A DNA stretch of 64,000 bases from Amylostereum areolatum (taxonomy: Eukaryota; Basidiomycota; Agaricomycetes; Russulales; Stereaceae): assembly GCA_012932865.1 (NCBI GenBank), contig SAXG01000038.1:186001-250000 (forward strand), in the 5' to 3' direction. Position 1 is the stretch's first letter. Every line of letters starts with the position of its first letter. The notes under the pieces are model-generated. The model saw only the letters and a list, made by a program, of their open reading frames with translations. It was not told where the DNA came from and did no database searches. The position numbers and the translations under genes are program-made. Shown in pieces: positions 21,443 through 33,336 of the stretch.

Positions 21443-23404
21443 TTACTTCGCGAAGAAGTTCTTCAGACTCTGCTGCCCGCCCACTTTCTTCGCCTTGGGC
21501 TCTGACGGCCTCAGACCCTTGCTCGTGCCCTCCTTCGGCGGCGCTTTCTTCCTGCCAGCAGCCTTCTCCTTGACGGGTTCGGGCTCCTCCTCATCGACCG
21601 ACTCGTAATCCGAAAAATCTTCAGTGACTGCACAAAGATGGTCAGCGAAAAGAAGCTTGCGTAGGAAGATAAGAGCAGAAAAGAAACGTACCCATGTACC
21701 CTTTCTCGTCGAACGTCGTCCTCTGCTTTACCACACGTTTCTTCTTGAGCCCGTTCTTGCCCACGGGGATCTCTTTCTTTGGTTTCCGCTTCGGCTTCGC
21801 CTTGACCGCGGGCTCGAAGTCCTCGTCCACTGCCATCGCGTCGTCATCAACCGCAGGTATCTCTTCCTCCTTTGGCTGAGGCTTAGGAGCCAAGTCCTCG
21901 TCTTCGTCAGAGGAGAATATGACACCACGTTTGGCGCGACCGCGAGTGACTGCCGCTGTCGCGCCTATAGACGTGCCGCGTGAAGCAGGATTAGAGGACG
22001 GAGGGGTGGTGGCGGACGCAGGTGAAGATGCATCGTCTTCCGAGTCAGAGAACAGGATAGCGGACTTGCGTTTCATGCCGCGCTGTTCATAGTCGATCAG
22101 CACAGGTGCAAGAAGGAAGCAGCTGGGATACTGACCTTGGGCTCGACCTTTAGGAGCTTGTCTTCCTCATCTGAAGGAGCGCGTTTGGATGGCCGTCGTT
22201 TGGGAGGGCCGAACTTGGCTTTCGGCTCTTGCACTTTGGGCTTCGGCTGGGACTCCTCTGATTCCTCTTCCTCTTCCTTCTGTGGAGGGGGAGGGGGTTT
22301 GGCCTTTGGTTCGGCCTTGGGCACGGGTGCAGGCTTGGGCTTTGTGCTGGCTTTGCTGAAGTCGAGCTTGCCGCTCGGCCTGGCTTTCAGTGTTTGTTTG
22401 TCCTCTTTCGCCTTCTCTGCCTCCTTTCCCTTCTCTTTACCCTTGTCCTTTTCCGTGTCCTTTGGTCTCTCCTTGTCCTTGACTTGATCTTTGCCACCGG
22501 AATCTGGCTTGGCTGGTTTGGCGAGGCCTGGTTTCTTGAGGGGTGGGAACCTGGACTTCGCTTTGGAAGACGAAGCGCCGGTGGAGGTGGACGCGAGGGC
22601 TTTTGACTTCTTGGAGCGAAGCTGGTGGGAGGAGGAGAATGAGGCAGGAGCTGAGAAAAGATGGATATGTGAACTTGCCTTAACGTGAGGCCCGGTGATT
22701 CGTCCGACTATGAGGGCAAAGTCGCGTCCGTTTTGCTTCTCTGTTCCACGAATTTGTTGATTAGGCTCGCAGATGAGGTCAGGTTCCTTGAGATCAGGGT
22801 TAAATATAAATGGGGCACTGTGTGAAAATGGCAGGCGGGATACGCACTCGGATGGGGGACGGGGAGAGGGTGTGGATGTAGCAAGAGTATACTTTGTAGT
22901 ATTCTTCCTTTTCATCTGCATACGTATTATCTCAAACTGTTGCGCCCGTAGATGCAAAAGTGGGAGGACATACCAGCCAGGGCAGCCTCGCTCACGAGTG
23001 CGATCTTCGTCTCCTCGACGTCTTCGTCGTCATACTCGTCTCCTACGTCATCCACCTCCATATCATTGCGTCCCTGCTCAGAGCGCTTTGGATATCCGGT
23101 GATGATGTAGGTCGCGTGTGCCGCGTCGGGGGTGTCCTTGAATGCCGTATGGTAGCGTGCTAGCTCACTTGTGGCGCAGACACGCGTTGAGTTGAGTCTT
23201 GTTGAGGATATGAATAGACACGTACACTTTTGCATCGTTGACATGAATGCCGAGAGCGCGGCTGAGAGAGCGAAATGTGACCTGGATCCCGTGGAGGTCA
23301 GCGCGAGGGTCGCCTGGGGAATCGAGTGCTCATCGACGCACAATGTTCCTATCGACGACAAGTTCTTTCGAAAGGTAATCCATAGCTCTCTCGGTGGTGT
23401 CCAT
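21443..23404 (-). CDS. cdc27: DNA polymerase delta subunit 3 (Cdc27/POL32)
   Basis: Third subunit of the replicative DNA polymerase delta, linking the catalytic core to the PCNA sliding clamp in the nucleus. ATG at 23404: MDTTERAMDYLSKELVVDRN, then across a 60-nt intron VTFRSLSRALGIHVNDAKVE and LARYHTAF, the winged-helix contact domain of this family; TYIITGY and KIALVSEAALA follow. Then come EPDLICEPNQQIRG and DFALIVGRITGPHVK, after which the protein is long, Lys/Glu/Pro-rich and disordered (KPGLAKPAKPDSGGKDQVKD and similar), with SDSEDD and SSDEDED acidic patches. It ends GGQQSLKNFFAK, a PCNA-interacting PIP box (Gln-x-x-Leu-x-x-Phe-Phe). The intron after PHVK has a GC donor. No frame break was seen. 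Confidence 0.9.
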
Positions 23405-23669
23405 CTTGCTATGTCTTGATAGATGGATGGATGTGTGGACGGAGGCCGATGCTCGTGGTTGAAATGGAAGAAGGCAAGTCGCGACTCGCGGCGCGGCGCG
23501 ACAGGTCGCAAGACGAGTCGTCGTTCCCCGCCCCGCTTGTCAGTTTGTACTCTCAATATCGTTCGTAGAAATTTATAGACACTCACGAGTCACGACTGCA
23601 AGTTGAAACTGCGCATTGTGACTGTAAAAGAAGCGAAGCCACAACAAAATGAAGCATGGCCAAAAAAGT

Positions 23670-23771
23670 GGTTCAACCCGGTCTCGAACCGGGAACCTTC
23701 TGCGCTTGATTACGTAACACGGTGGATCCGTGGATGTGAAGCAGAAATCATAACCATTAGACCATTGAACC
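23670..23771 (-). tRNA. tRNA-Val (anticodon CAC) with a 30-nt intron
   Basis: Acceptor arms GGTTCAA (5' end at 23771) and TTGAACC (3' end at 23670) pair over 7 bp. The T arm is CCCGG-TTCGAGA-CCGGG. The anticodon stem TCTGC/GCAGA encloses the loop TTCACAC when an intron of 30 nt (23705-23734) is removed after position 37, the standard place. The anticodon reads CAC (Val), and the TCTGC-TT.ACAC-GCAGA arm is like that of yeast tRNA-Val. No CCA is encoded, as expected in eukaryotes. Confidence 0.9.
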
Positions 23772-24142
23772 CTTCCAAGTACTCAGAGGGAATAAGTCCT
23801 TCATATTGTTTTTGCGCGTTTGCACTCCTGCTTTTAACTGCTCGGCCTTTGTCGCGTGGTTGTGGCGCCTCCCATCCCGGTGACCCCGACGTCCTCTACA
23901 TCTCTCTTCCCGAGCCTTTCTCTCGAAGCCCGGTGAAGTCGTGTGTTAGCAGAGTGTTTCCCAGCTGGTGATCACCGCCAGCGATAGCTACATTTGAGAC
24001 CATCTTGGTCAGCGGCTCGCGTGCGTCATCTCCGCCGGGACTGCCGTGTCTGCTTGGCTCACCCTTCGTTTAGCTTACCACTCACCACCACCTCGCGCAT
24101 CTCCCCCTTCTATTCTGGCCCGCTTCCTCCACCAACCGGCAG

Positions 24143-27100
24143 ATGAATTTCCTTGGTAGCCTTCGTGCGGTTGCCGCGCGAGGAACGGCTCCGCTGGCTG
24201 CACGGGCGCACATCAATGTACCACCAAGACGGGACTGGCCAGTCGAACTCGGTCGAAGGGTACGCTATTCGACAGTCGTGGACTACCTGTCTCCGTCGCA
24301 GCACCCACGACTGCCCCGCTGGCTTGACAAAGAAGTCGTTCGTTTGGACCCACCAGAAGACGCGTCGGGCTCGTCATCCTCCTCCTCCGCCCCTCCGTCC
24401 TCCTCCTCATCCGGTGGCGACCAATCCGATGGCTCCGACCCACCAGCTCCCCCTCCACCACCCGACGCGCCACCACCGCCCCCCGCCAACTCCATATCAC
24501 GACAATCCGTACCCGAAATATATCCTCAAGTCCTCGCGCTTCCCATCGCCCGAAGGCCGCTCTTCCCCGGTTTCTACAAGGCTGTCGTCATTCGGAATCC
24601 TCAGGTCGTCGCCGCGATCAAGGAGATGATGAAACGCGGACAACCTTACCTCGGTGCCTTCCTCCTCAAGGACGAACAGGCGGATTCGGACGTCATCACG
24701 GATATCAACGCGGTACACCCTGTCGGCGTGTTCGCTCAAATCACGAGCGTATTCGCGGCGAACACCGGGCCCAGTGGAAAGGAAGACGAGAAGGAGGAAG
24801 GCTTGACGGCCGTTCTCTACCCTCACCGACGGATACGCATCACCGATTTGGTTAAGGCCGGCGGAGTGGAGCCTTCGACGGTCGTGATTGAAGACGTGGA
24901 AACGCCAGCGGAATCCGAGCTGCCCACGCCGCCTCCCTCTCCTGCTCCCGAGACGGATGTTGCAAAGCTGCACCCCGGTACGTCTTCTCACCATTCTCAC
25001 GACGCATATACTGACTTTTCTTGCATACACCAGCCCCGCTCCAGACGTCCTTCCTTCAGAACTACGACATATCCATCGTCAACATCGATAACCTGACCAC
25101 GCAACCGTACAACAAGGATGATCAATACATCCGCGCGTTCATGTCCGAGATCGTGTCCGTCTTCAAGGATATCGCCCAGCTCAACCCGCTCTTCCGGGAC
25201 CAAATCACCAACTTCTCCATCAATCAGGTCGCCTCCAACGTCTTCGACGAGCCGGACAAGCTCGCAGACTTTGCGGCCGCGGTCTCCACGGGCGAGGTTG
25301 GCGAGCTGCAGGACGTACTGGAGTCTCTCGTGGTCGAGGACCGGCTTCGCAAGGCGCTGCTCGTGCTCAAGAAGGAGCTTATCAACGCCCAGCTGCAGAG
25401 CAAGCTCTCGCGCGACGTCGACTCGAAGATCGCGAAACGGCAACGGGAGTACTACCTCATGGAGCAACTTAAGGGCATCAAGAAAGAACTCGGGATGGAG
25501 TCGGACGGCAAGGACAAACTCATCGAGAAATTCAGGGAGCGCGCCGCCTCGCTGAACATGCCCGAGGCCGTCCGCAAGGTGTTCGACGAGGAGCTGAACA
25601 AGCTTCAAGGGCTCGAGCCTGCCGCATCGGAAGCCAACGTGACGCGCAACTACCTCGACTGGCTGACACAGGTGCGGTCCTTTCCTCGGTTTCTTGTCGA
25701 TGTATGCTGATGAATTCACAGATCCCCGTGGGGCCAACACACTCCAGAGAACTACTCGATTACGCACGCACAGACGGTGCTCGACGAGGACCATTACGGC
25801 CTGAAGGACGTCAAGGACCGCATCCTCGAGTTCCTCGCCGTCGGCAAGCTGCGCGGCTCTGTCCAGGGCAAGATCATCTGTCTCGCGGGCCCGCCTGGTG
25901 TCGGCAAGACCTCCATTGGCAAGTCGATCGCGCGCGCGCTGAATCGCCAGTTCTTCCGTTTCTCGGTGGGAGGCCTGACTGACGTCGCGGAGATCAAGGG
26001 ACATCGACGGACTTATGTTGGGTAAGTACACGCGCCTTCTTTCTCATACGTCCGGAACTGATGGGCATGAGTAGAGCGTTACCTGGCAAGATTATTCAGG
26101 CTCTGAAGCGCGTCGGGACTGAGAACCCTCTCGTCTTGATTGACGAGGTTGACAAGGTTGGTCGTGGGTACAACGGCGATCCTTCGAGTGCTCTTTTGGA
26201 GATGCTCGACCCTGAGCAGAACACCGCGTTCTTGGACCATTAGTGAGTGCATAATATTCTTCGAGTAGCGCATTCGCTGACATATATATAGCATGGATGT
26301 CCCCGTCGACTTGTCTCGCGTTCTCTTCGTCTGCACAGGTACGAATTCTGTTTTTGTTTCGATTGCATGGTACTTATATGCTCTATAGCGAATGTTTTGG
26401 ACACCATCCCTGCTCCCCTGCTAGACCGCATGGAGGTCATCGAAGTCAGCGGTTACGTCTCCGAGGAGAAGACCAAGATTGCCGAGCGCTACCTCGCCCC
26501 GCAAGCAAAGGAGGCTTCAGGTCTCAAGGATGCCGATGTCGAGCTTGACTCCGCCGCGGTGGACGCGCTCATCAAGTACTACTGCCGCGAGAGCGGTGTG
26601 CGCAACTTGAAGAAGCACATCGACAAGGTTTGTTGTCCCGTTTGCGTTGGCAAAGGGATGTGTAGGCTGACTCCGTGGCGTAGATCTTCCGCAAGGCATC
26701 GCTCAACATCGTCAAAGAGCTCGGCGAGGAGGCGTTCCCTGAGGAGAAAGCACTCCCTGTGGACGGTACGAAGACGGTCGAGGCGCAAGAGGCACCCCTG
26801 AACGAGCCTGCCGCCCCCGAGACGGCCACCCCGAAGACGGAGGGCACGGAGGAAAAGAAGGTCACCACCGAGGCGCGCAAGCCCATGGCCGTCCCTGACA
26901 CCGTGCACGTCAAGATCACCCCCGAGAACCTCAAAGACTACGTCGGCCCTCCGGTGTACCACAAGGACAGGATGTACAGCCGTCCACCGCCTGCTGGCGT
27001 CAGCACTGGTCTCGGATACTTGGGCAACGGCTCCGGCGCCGTCATGCCCATCGAGGCGACAGTAAGTTATACATCCTTATCCTCCCTTGTATTCCTGATT

Positions 27101-27701
27101 GACGGCATTCGACCAGATGATGCCAGGCAAGGGCGGCCTCCAGTTGACCGGCAAACTCGGCGAAGTCATCCGGGAGAGCGCGCAAATCGCGCTGAGCTGG
27201 ACCAAGGCTCATGCGTACGAGCTAGGCATCACGGAGGACGTCAACGGCCAGATCTTGAACGACAGGGATATCCACGTACATATGCCCGAGGGCAGCATCG
27301 GCAAGGAGGGCCCCAGCGCGGGCACGGCGCTCCTCTCGTGTTTCGTCTCCCTCTTCACGAAAACCAAGATCCATCCCGACATTGGTGCGTACCCTTTTCA
27401 TCTCTTCCTCGTCGCCAGATGATCCTGATGCTCGTGCGCAGCAATGACGGGCGAAATCTCGCTTGTCGGCCAGGTGCTCCCTGTCGGCGGGCTCAAGGAG
27501 AAGATCCTCGCCGCGCACCGGGCGGGGATCAAGACGATCCTCGCGCCGGCGGCGAACCGCGCGGACATCGAGGAGAACGTGCCGGAGAGCGTGAAGACGG
27601 GGATTCGGTTCGTGTATGTGGAGGACGTGCGCGAGGTGCTGCACGAGGTGTTCCGCGGCGAGCCCATCGCGGAGCGCTGGAAGGAGACGCTCCCGCTTTG
27701 A
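24143..27701 (+). CDS. PIM1: Mitochondrial Lon protease (PIM1-type)
   Basis: ATP-dependent serine protease that degrades misfolded matrix proteins and supports mitochondrial DNA maintenance. Exons: 24143-24977, 25034-25671, 25722-26021, 26075-26242, 26292-26338, 26389-26627, 26684-27061, 27117-27384, 27442-27701; about 1,043 residues. The Arg/Ala-rich N-terminus fits a mitochondrial presequence and is followed by a Ser/Pro-rich stretch. The Lon substrate-binding domain starts at [15 protein letters not shown]. ATPase: Walker [10 protein letters not shown], Walker [10 protein letters not shown], sensor region [13 protein letters not shown]. Protease: [10 protein letters not shown] carries the catalytic Ser, [10 protein letters not shown] the Lys; the end is WKETLPL. 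The start of exon 3 (25722) has one extra C in ATCCCCGTGG; without it the expected [12 protein letters not shown] reads on. Everything else is intact, so I treat the break as a sequence error. Confidence 0.93.
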
Positions 27702-28174
27702 GCTCTTCTTTCGCATAGCGAATCCCGGCTTTGGTTCAACCTCTTCACGTTTAGAACGCCGTTGCTTTCCTTGTCTTATCATTTACTTAGCACTTCGGTC
27801 CCTTACCACCATCTATTACTGTATTTTAGTAGAGCACACGCACGCGTCTAGTCTCACACCCCAACTGCAATCTCAATCCGTCACAGCTCCGCTCATTTTG
27901 AATACCAGTTGTTCAACGTCGTTAGGGTTGGCCCCGGTGGGTGAGGTCTGCGTGGATCGTTGTCGAGAATTATCAATAACGGGAGACCTACTCTCCTTAT
28001 TCGAGTATACTACCCCAAGGGTTAAGATACAACAATCTGGCTTAGTTTGATTTTGATACAAAGGGTCAGTAGGAACGGATACCGCGACGACCCAAGTTGA
28101 CACTTCCCAGCGCGCCCGCCCACTCATCAACACGACGACTGCCCGAGTCTATACATTCTGCAGAACACACGACC
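27702..28174. other. Convergent intergenic region between Lon and GMP synthase
   Basis: About 470 bases holding the facing 3' ends of two housekeeping genes. I see no gene, repeat or RNA in it. Confidence 0.5.
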
Positions 28175-30371
28175 TCACAGCCACTCGATGGTCTGATATG
28201 CAAAGTCCGGTCAGCATCGTGGAAATGAAGGAATAGGCTGGCGAACGTACACCCGGCGGTTTTGACGAAATGTCGTAAGTAACGCGGTTGATGCCCGCCA
28301 CCTCGTTCGTGATGCGGGAAGATATCCGCTTCAGAACCTCAGGTGGGAACACATACCTGCACGTACACTGGTCAGTACACATGTTGACAAGAAAAAATGG
28401 TAAGGAGAAGGTATGCACCAGTCCGCCGTCATAAAGTCGTCCGATTGCACGGCACGCAATGCGATCACCTGGTCGCCAATTCGTGAGGAAAGCAGAAGGA
28501 AATGACAAGGACGAAGATTTACCTGTTCGTAGGTACGTTTGTCGCCCATGACGCCGACGGCTCTGACAGGAAGCAGGACCGCGAATGCTTGGCTGATCTG
28601 GTCGTAGAGGTTGGCCGCCCGAATCTCCTCGATGTAAATCGCGTCTGCACGCTGGAGGATCGCCACCTGCTCGCGGTTGACGACGCCGAGAATGCGGATG
28701 GCGAGGCCGGGGCCGGGGAACGGATGCCTTTGGACCAGGGGAGCGGGAATAGAGAGTAGGCGGCCAAGGGCGCGCACCTCATCTGCCAGAAGGATCGTCG
28801 GATGAGTTTATTGAAAAAAGAAAATTGTGATACGCACCTTTGAAAAGCTCCCGAAGAGGTTCGATGAGCTTGAGCTTCATATCGGCAAGGAGGCCGCCAA
28901 CATTGTGGTGCGTCTTGATCGTCGCGCTCGGGCCTTTGAAGCTGATGCTCTCAATAACGTCCGGGTACAGCGTGCCCTGGAGCAGCCACTCGATCTTGCC
29001 CTTCGCCTCCGCCCCAGCCTCGCGTTCCTCAGCCTCAGCGGCGGCTTCGAGTTTGGCAGCTTCGGACTCGAAGACGTTGATGAAGGTGTTGCCGATGATC
29101 TTGCGTTTTTGTTCCGGGTCCTCGACACCGGCGAGGCGGGAGAGGAAGAGGTCAGAGGCATCGACGACGGTAAGGTTGACGCCGAGGTCACGGTTGAGCA
29201 TTTCGTCGACTTGACGGGCTTCGTTGAGGCGGAGAACGCCGTTGTCGACCATGATGGCGTGGAACCTGAGGTGACTTGTTGGTAAAGGAAAAATATGCAC
29301 ATTGATTGAACTGACCTGTCACCTATGGCTTCGTGCATAAGTTTGGCTGCGACCGTGCTATCAACACCACCGCTGACAGCGCCAATGACGCGGCCCTTGG
29401 GCCCACAGATTTCACGGATACGAGCAATCTCCTTGCCGATGAATTCTTCCTGGCGTACGGTTAGACAAGTTTCCTGAAGGATATGTAGATGTACAAACCA
29501 TCGTCCATCCGGCTTTACAGCCGCAGATGTTCAGCACAAACCGGCCAATGACCTCTTTTCCTCGTGGGGAGTGAGTCACCTCGGGGTGAAATTGGATGCC
29601 GTACCAAGGCTTGGAGTTGTGGGCGATGGCGGCAAAGGGAGCGGTTTTGGTTTGTCCAATGACATGGAAGTCGACCGGGGGTTCGGAAAGCTGGTCGCCA
29701 TGGGACATCCACACCTATGGAACGAAGCCAGGATTTAAGATGAGGGATAGGACGCAGGATGGTATGGTGGTAGGGGGCGAAAATCATCTGGACCGAAGAC
29801 GCACCTGCATTTCGTCGCCGAGTCCCTCAAACAACGCATCCACGGAAGAGCCCTTCTCTCCAGCTTTCGTAATTTGCACCTGTGCAAACCCATACTCGCG
29901 ATGGTCACACTTGGCGACTTTGCCCTTGAGATTCCAGGCTATTTCCTAAAAGCCTGACGGATCAGTCTTCCGAGGCTACGTTTCTGCGGTTGGCGACACA
30001 CCTGAAGACCATAGCATATACCCAAGATGGGGACGCCGAGATCAAAGACCTCGGGGTCGACGTGGGGGGCATCCGCGTCGTATACAGAGTAGGGTGAACC
30101 CGACAAGATAACACCTGCACGGAGTCGGTACCATGTCACGAGCACAGCGCAGTTTCTCACCTTTCGGCTTCCACTTCAACTCTTTCAGTTTTTGGGTGCA
30201 TGGCATGAGCTCCGCATACACGTTCAGCTCGCGACATCTCCTCGTGATGAGATGGCTGTACTAGAACGGCAAGCGGGTTTGAGTGAGATATCGACATGAT
30301 TGCGAAGGTCTGACCTGAGATCCAAAGTCAAGGATCAAGATCGTGTCGAACTGATCATGAATTTCTGCCAT
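28175..30371 (-). CDS. GUA1: GMP synthase (glutamine-hydrolysing)
   Basis: Converts XMP to GMP using ATP and glutamine, last step of de novo guanine nucleotide synthesis, cytosolic. ATG at 30371 gives [19 protein letters not shown]. The class-I amidotransferase domain shows [20 protein letters not shown] with the nucleophilic Cys, and [11 protein letters not shown] with the catalytic His and Glu. The ATP-pyrophosphatase domain follows: [20 protein letters not shown] (PP-loop), [27 protein letters not shown], and [18 protein letters not shown]. The C-terminal dimerisation domain holds [53 protein letters not shown] and ends TIEWL, the usual terminus. Several short introns interrupt it; no frame break was found. 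Confidence 0.95.
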
Positions 30372-30867
30372 TCTTCGGGTTCTGGACGAGTTGCGTTGAT
30401 GAACGGTCGATGGAGAGAGACGGAGGTGGGAGAGTGGAATGGTTCAAAATCGACTCGACAAAAATCGAACGGACTCGACATTCCTTTTCGGGAGGGATCT
30501 GTCCGGGCCGAAAGTCCCGTCTCGAGCGATGGCACTGGGTTTGAGTGTCGCGTTTTGTCCAGCCACCATCGTCTTGCGTACTCAAGCTTGCGTCCACTAC
30601 TCGTCGTCTCGTTGGCATTCCTCGAACTTAATCCATTGCTTCCGGTATTTTCATGTTGATGCATTGCCGTGGATCCTCCGTCCGTCCTCCGCATCCTCCC
30701 TGTTCACACAGGTCCAATCCGGCGCAACGACCTCCGGAGAGTTGTGCCATCATCGGAGGTACAAGCCCCTGCACGCCCGTGCGAGTACTAAATCCCCCGA
30801 CTACCGACGATGACCGGGAATTCCCCTTGTCCTAACCTTCGCCGCTTCGTTGTCGAACCAAGCCCAA

Positions 30868-32131
30868 ATGTCTCAAACTGAAGCGACGTCTACAAAGTGG
30901 GTTCTCATCACCGGATGCAGCAGTGGAGGGATAGGCCATGCCTTGGCGAGAGAATACCAGTCCAAAGGTGCATCATTTTTACCTCGGTATGCTCCTGTCA
31001 AACTGACGGGGATGCTCCCAGGCTTGTCTGTTATCGCGACGGCTCGCCGTTTAGAGTCGATGGAAGACCTTTCCAGGCTGGGTATCATAACCATGGCTCT
31101 TGATGTGACCGATATTGGCGCAATACGCGAGGTTCGGGATAACGTCGCAGCTCTTACTGGTGGCAGGCTGGACATACTGGTGAACAATGCGTGCGTCTGT
31201 CCGTCTTGCGTCCCATTTATGGCGTACCTAATCCTGCGTGTGTATCGTTAGGGGACAAGGTACACGAGCTCTGGAGACGCCAGCGAGCGTGTGCGCTAAC
31301 GAGAGCCCCAGGTTTTGCATCATCAACCCTGGATATGGACCTTGAGGGCGCCCGCCAGGTCTTCGAAGTGAACGTGTGGGCACCCGTCCGTATGGTACAG
31401 GAATTTTCCCAGATGCTCATTGCGTCTGGCGATGGACGAATATTACAAATAGGCAGTACCGCCGCGCTGTTGGGCGTCCCGTTCGCTGCTGCGTACAATG
31501 CAAGCAAAGCTGCCTTCCACTCCTTTACAAATACGCTCCGGGTTGAGCTTGCTCCGTTCAAGTTCGTCCGACTTTTTCTCATGCTTCACGTGAACTGCTC
31601 ATCTCATCTGCTGTTAGCATTAAGGTTATCGGGGTGATTCGTGTCCCTTGCACATGGAAACGCGCTTCTCTTACATTCTTACCACCAGGTTATCTCTGGC
31701 AGTGTCAAGACCAACATCATCAAGCCGCGTAATCTACCCGATAACTCATTATATAAATCGATGGAAGACGTCTTCCACCAGAAACGTATCAACGTCTCGC
31801 ACGGTATGTTCGTACCAGTCTTCCTCCCCGGTTCGCTTGTCGAGCTCGATCCATAGGTTCCATGACCCCCGAGGAGTATTCAATTACGGTTGCAGCCGAA
31901 ACGCTCAAAACTCATCCTCGGGCATGGATATGGGCTGGGAACACCATCTGGCTCCCATGGTTTGTTGACACGTTCATCGGCTCGGCGGGCTTTGTATGTC
32001 TTCCCTCTTCATCGTCGCACGCTGTCGTGGGCTAACCTCCTGTGTAGGACTGGATCATGAATAAGCGATTCAGCTTGTCCGATTTTTCAGCCAAGGTTCA
32101 ACGCGGAGAGGTCAAGGTTAAACGCGATTAA
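30868..32131 (+). CDS. AYR1-like short-chain dehydrogenase (1-acyl-DHAP reductase type)
   Basis: SDR of the subgroup including yeast Ayr1, which reduces 1-acyl-dihydroxyacetone phosphate on lipid droplets/ER; other members reduce steroids or polyketides. ATG at 30868. Cofactor loop TGCSSGGIG, LDILVNNAG, Ser in IGSTAALLG and Tyr-x-x-x-Lys in AAYNASKAAFHSF; then VISGSVKTNI and a C-terminal TFIGSAGFDW...VKRD, TAA at 32129-32131. Exons include 30868-30967 and 31022-31190. To keep both the frame and the conserved NNAG, an 8-nt micro-exon (31252-31259) must be placed before the exon starting at 31312; skipping it to an acceptor at 31303-31304 also keeps frame but loses the Gly. It is unrelated in detail to the SDR array at 1-5 kb. 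It opens the putative oxidative cluster. Confidence 0.88.
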
Positions 32132-33336
32132 GGTCTTTGTGTGCTTGATTGCTTCTTTGACTTATCTATGCTATACCGATATCTTGACAACTTGAAGCTT
32201 CATGCATTATACTGGGTACTGTCACGTATGATGGATTGAAACCACCCAGCGGAGAAATATCACTACTCCAGGGTGTCTCCTAGTTGGATCAGTCTAAACG
32301 CTGGAAGACTTCTACGCGCTTCGCTTGACCTTGACCCTCGGAGTTCAAGTACGTTCACTATATCGGTCCTGCGACGCCCACCGAAGAGCCGTGGTACGTA
32401 TAATACTGGTTTGTCTCGCGGGCTCGTCTCCTTCCACTCACTATTGTTGTTATCATCCTGCTTCATATCCAAGGTTTCTTCTACCTTTGCGTTCCATAAT
32501 GCCTAGTACCCAGTACTATCCAACCGGGTCGTGATGACTGTATTCCCTGGCTCAATCCACGGCTTTACTACAATAGAATCCATACTGCATATGACCACTG
32601 ACGATATCTAGACGTTCATAACGTGCCAGTGATCTAACACGGAGTCCGTCACGGCCTTAGTTAGACCTCAAGGTCCATTCCACGATTTCCGGGTACGTTT
32701 ACGGTCTCGCAAGCGTCTTCGTTTGGGAGTTGTGTTCTCTCTAATAAGCCAACAGCATTGTGATGCGGTATATTGCAAGCACGCCGAGTCTCACCCAATG
32801 GACTTTGCGTGCTGTTTGACGTTCTTCCCTGCTGGCCATTCTATAGCCCCAGTTATGGTCCATGATCAAATCAATAATGTGCCTCCGCTGCGTACCGCGA
32901 CCATGCTAACCTTTGCTGACTCTCGTTTTACACCGTGACCTAGGTCGGTGTTTCCGTTACACCCAGTCCGGTATGTATCTGTCCATTATTCATCGGAGTT
33001 CATTCGGGGTTGCTGACTTTAATACAATTTGCTCTGTGAAGTGGGGCGTGCTAGCCTCGGAACACTGCCAGGGTCATTCCAAGTACTGGGGACCATAGAA
33101 TGAAAACAGCAACAGATTGTGCCTACGCACGCACATGCACTGACCCACATTACTCTCCAATGTAACGTATCGTCTGCCTGCGAAGCTCATGACGAAGGTG
33201 ATTCCACTAGAAATCAAACACCGAATAAAAGTCGAAAGCATTTATACAGGCCTCTCTCGCCCTCATGTCAACAACGGTTGAAGTCCCTTCACTGCCACTC
33301 CTTCATCTCAGCCATCTTCTGACGCACGGTTGTATC
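32132..33336. other. Intergenic region, no gene recognised
   Basis: About 1.2 kb between two + strand genes. Open frames here have no domain or splice support. It should contain the 3' untranslated region of the SDR and the promoter of the dioxygenase. No repeat was noticed. Confidence 0.45.
33241..33247 (+). promoter_or_regulatory. TATA-like element of the dioxygenase gene
   Basis: The sequence TTTATAC lies 96 bases before the ATG at 33337 and only 24 bases before an in-frame ATG at 33265. A transcription start about 30 bases downstream would fall at or after 33265, favouring 33337 as the used start. Confidence 0.35.

Noticed and set aside
21624..22688. Plus-strand frames opposite cdc27/POL32
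   Set aside because: Shadows of the Lys/Glu/Pro-rich coding strand.
24997..26031. 344-codon minus-strand frame opposite Lon
   Set aside because: Mirror of the Lon coding sequence; no independent domain or splice signals.
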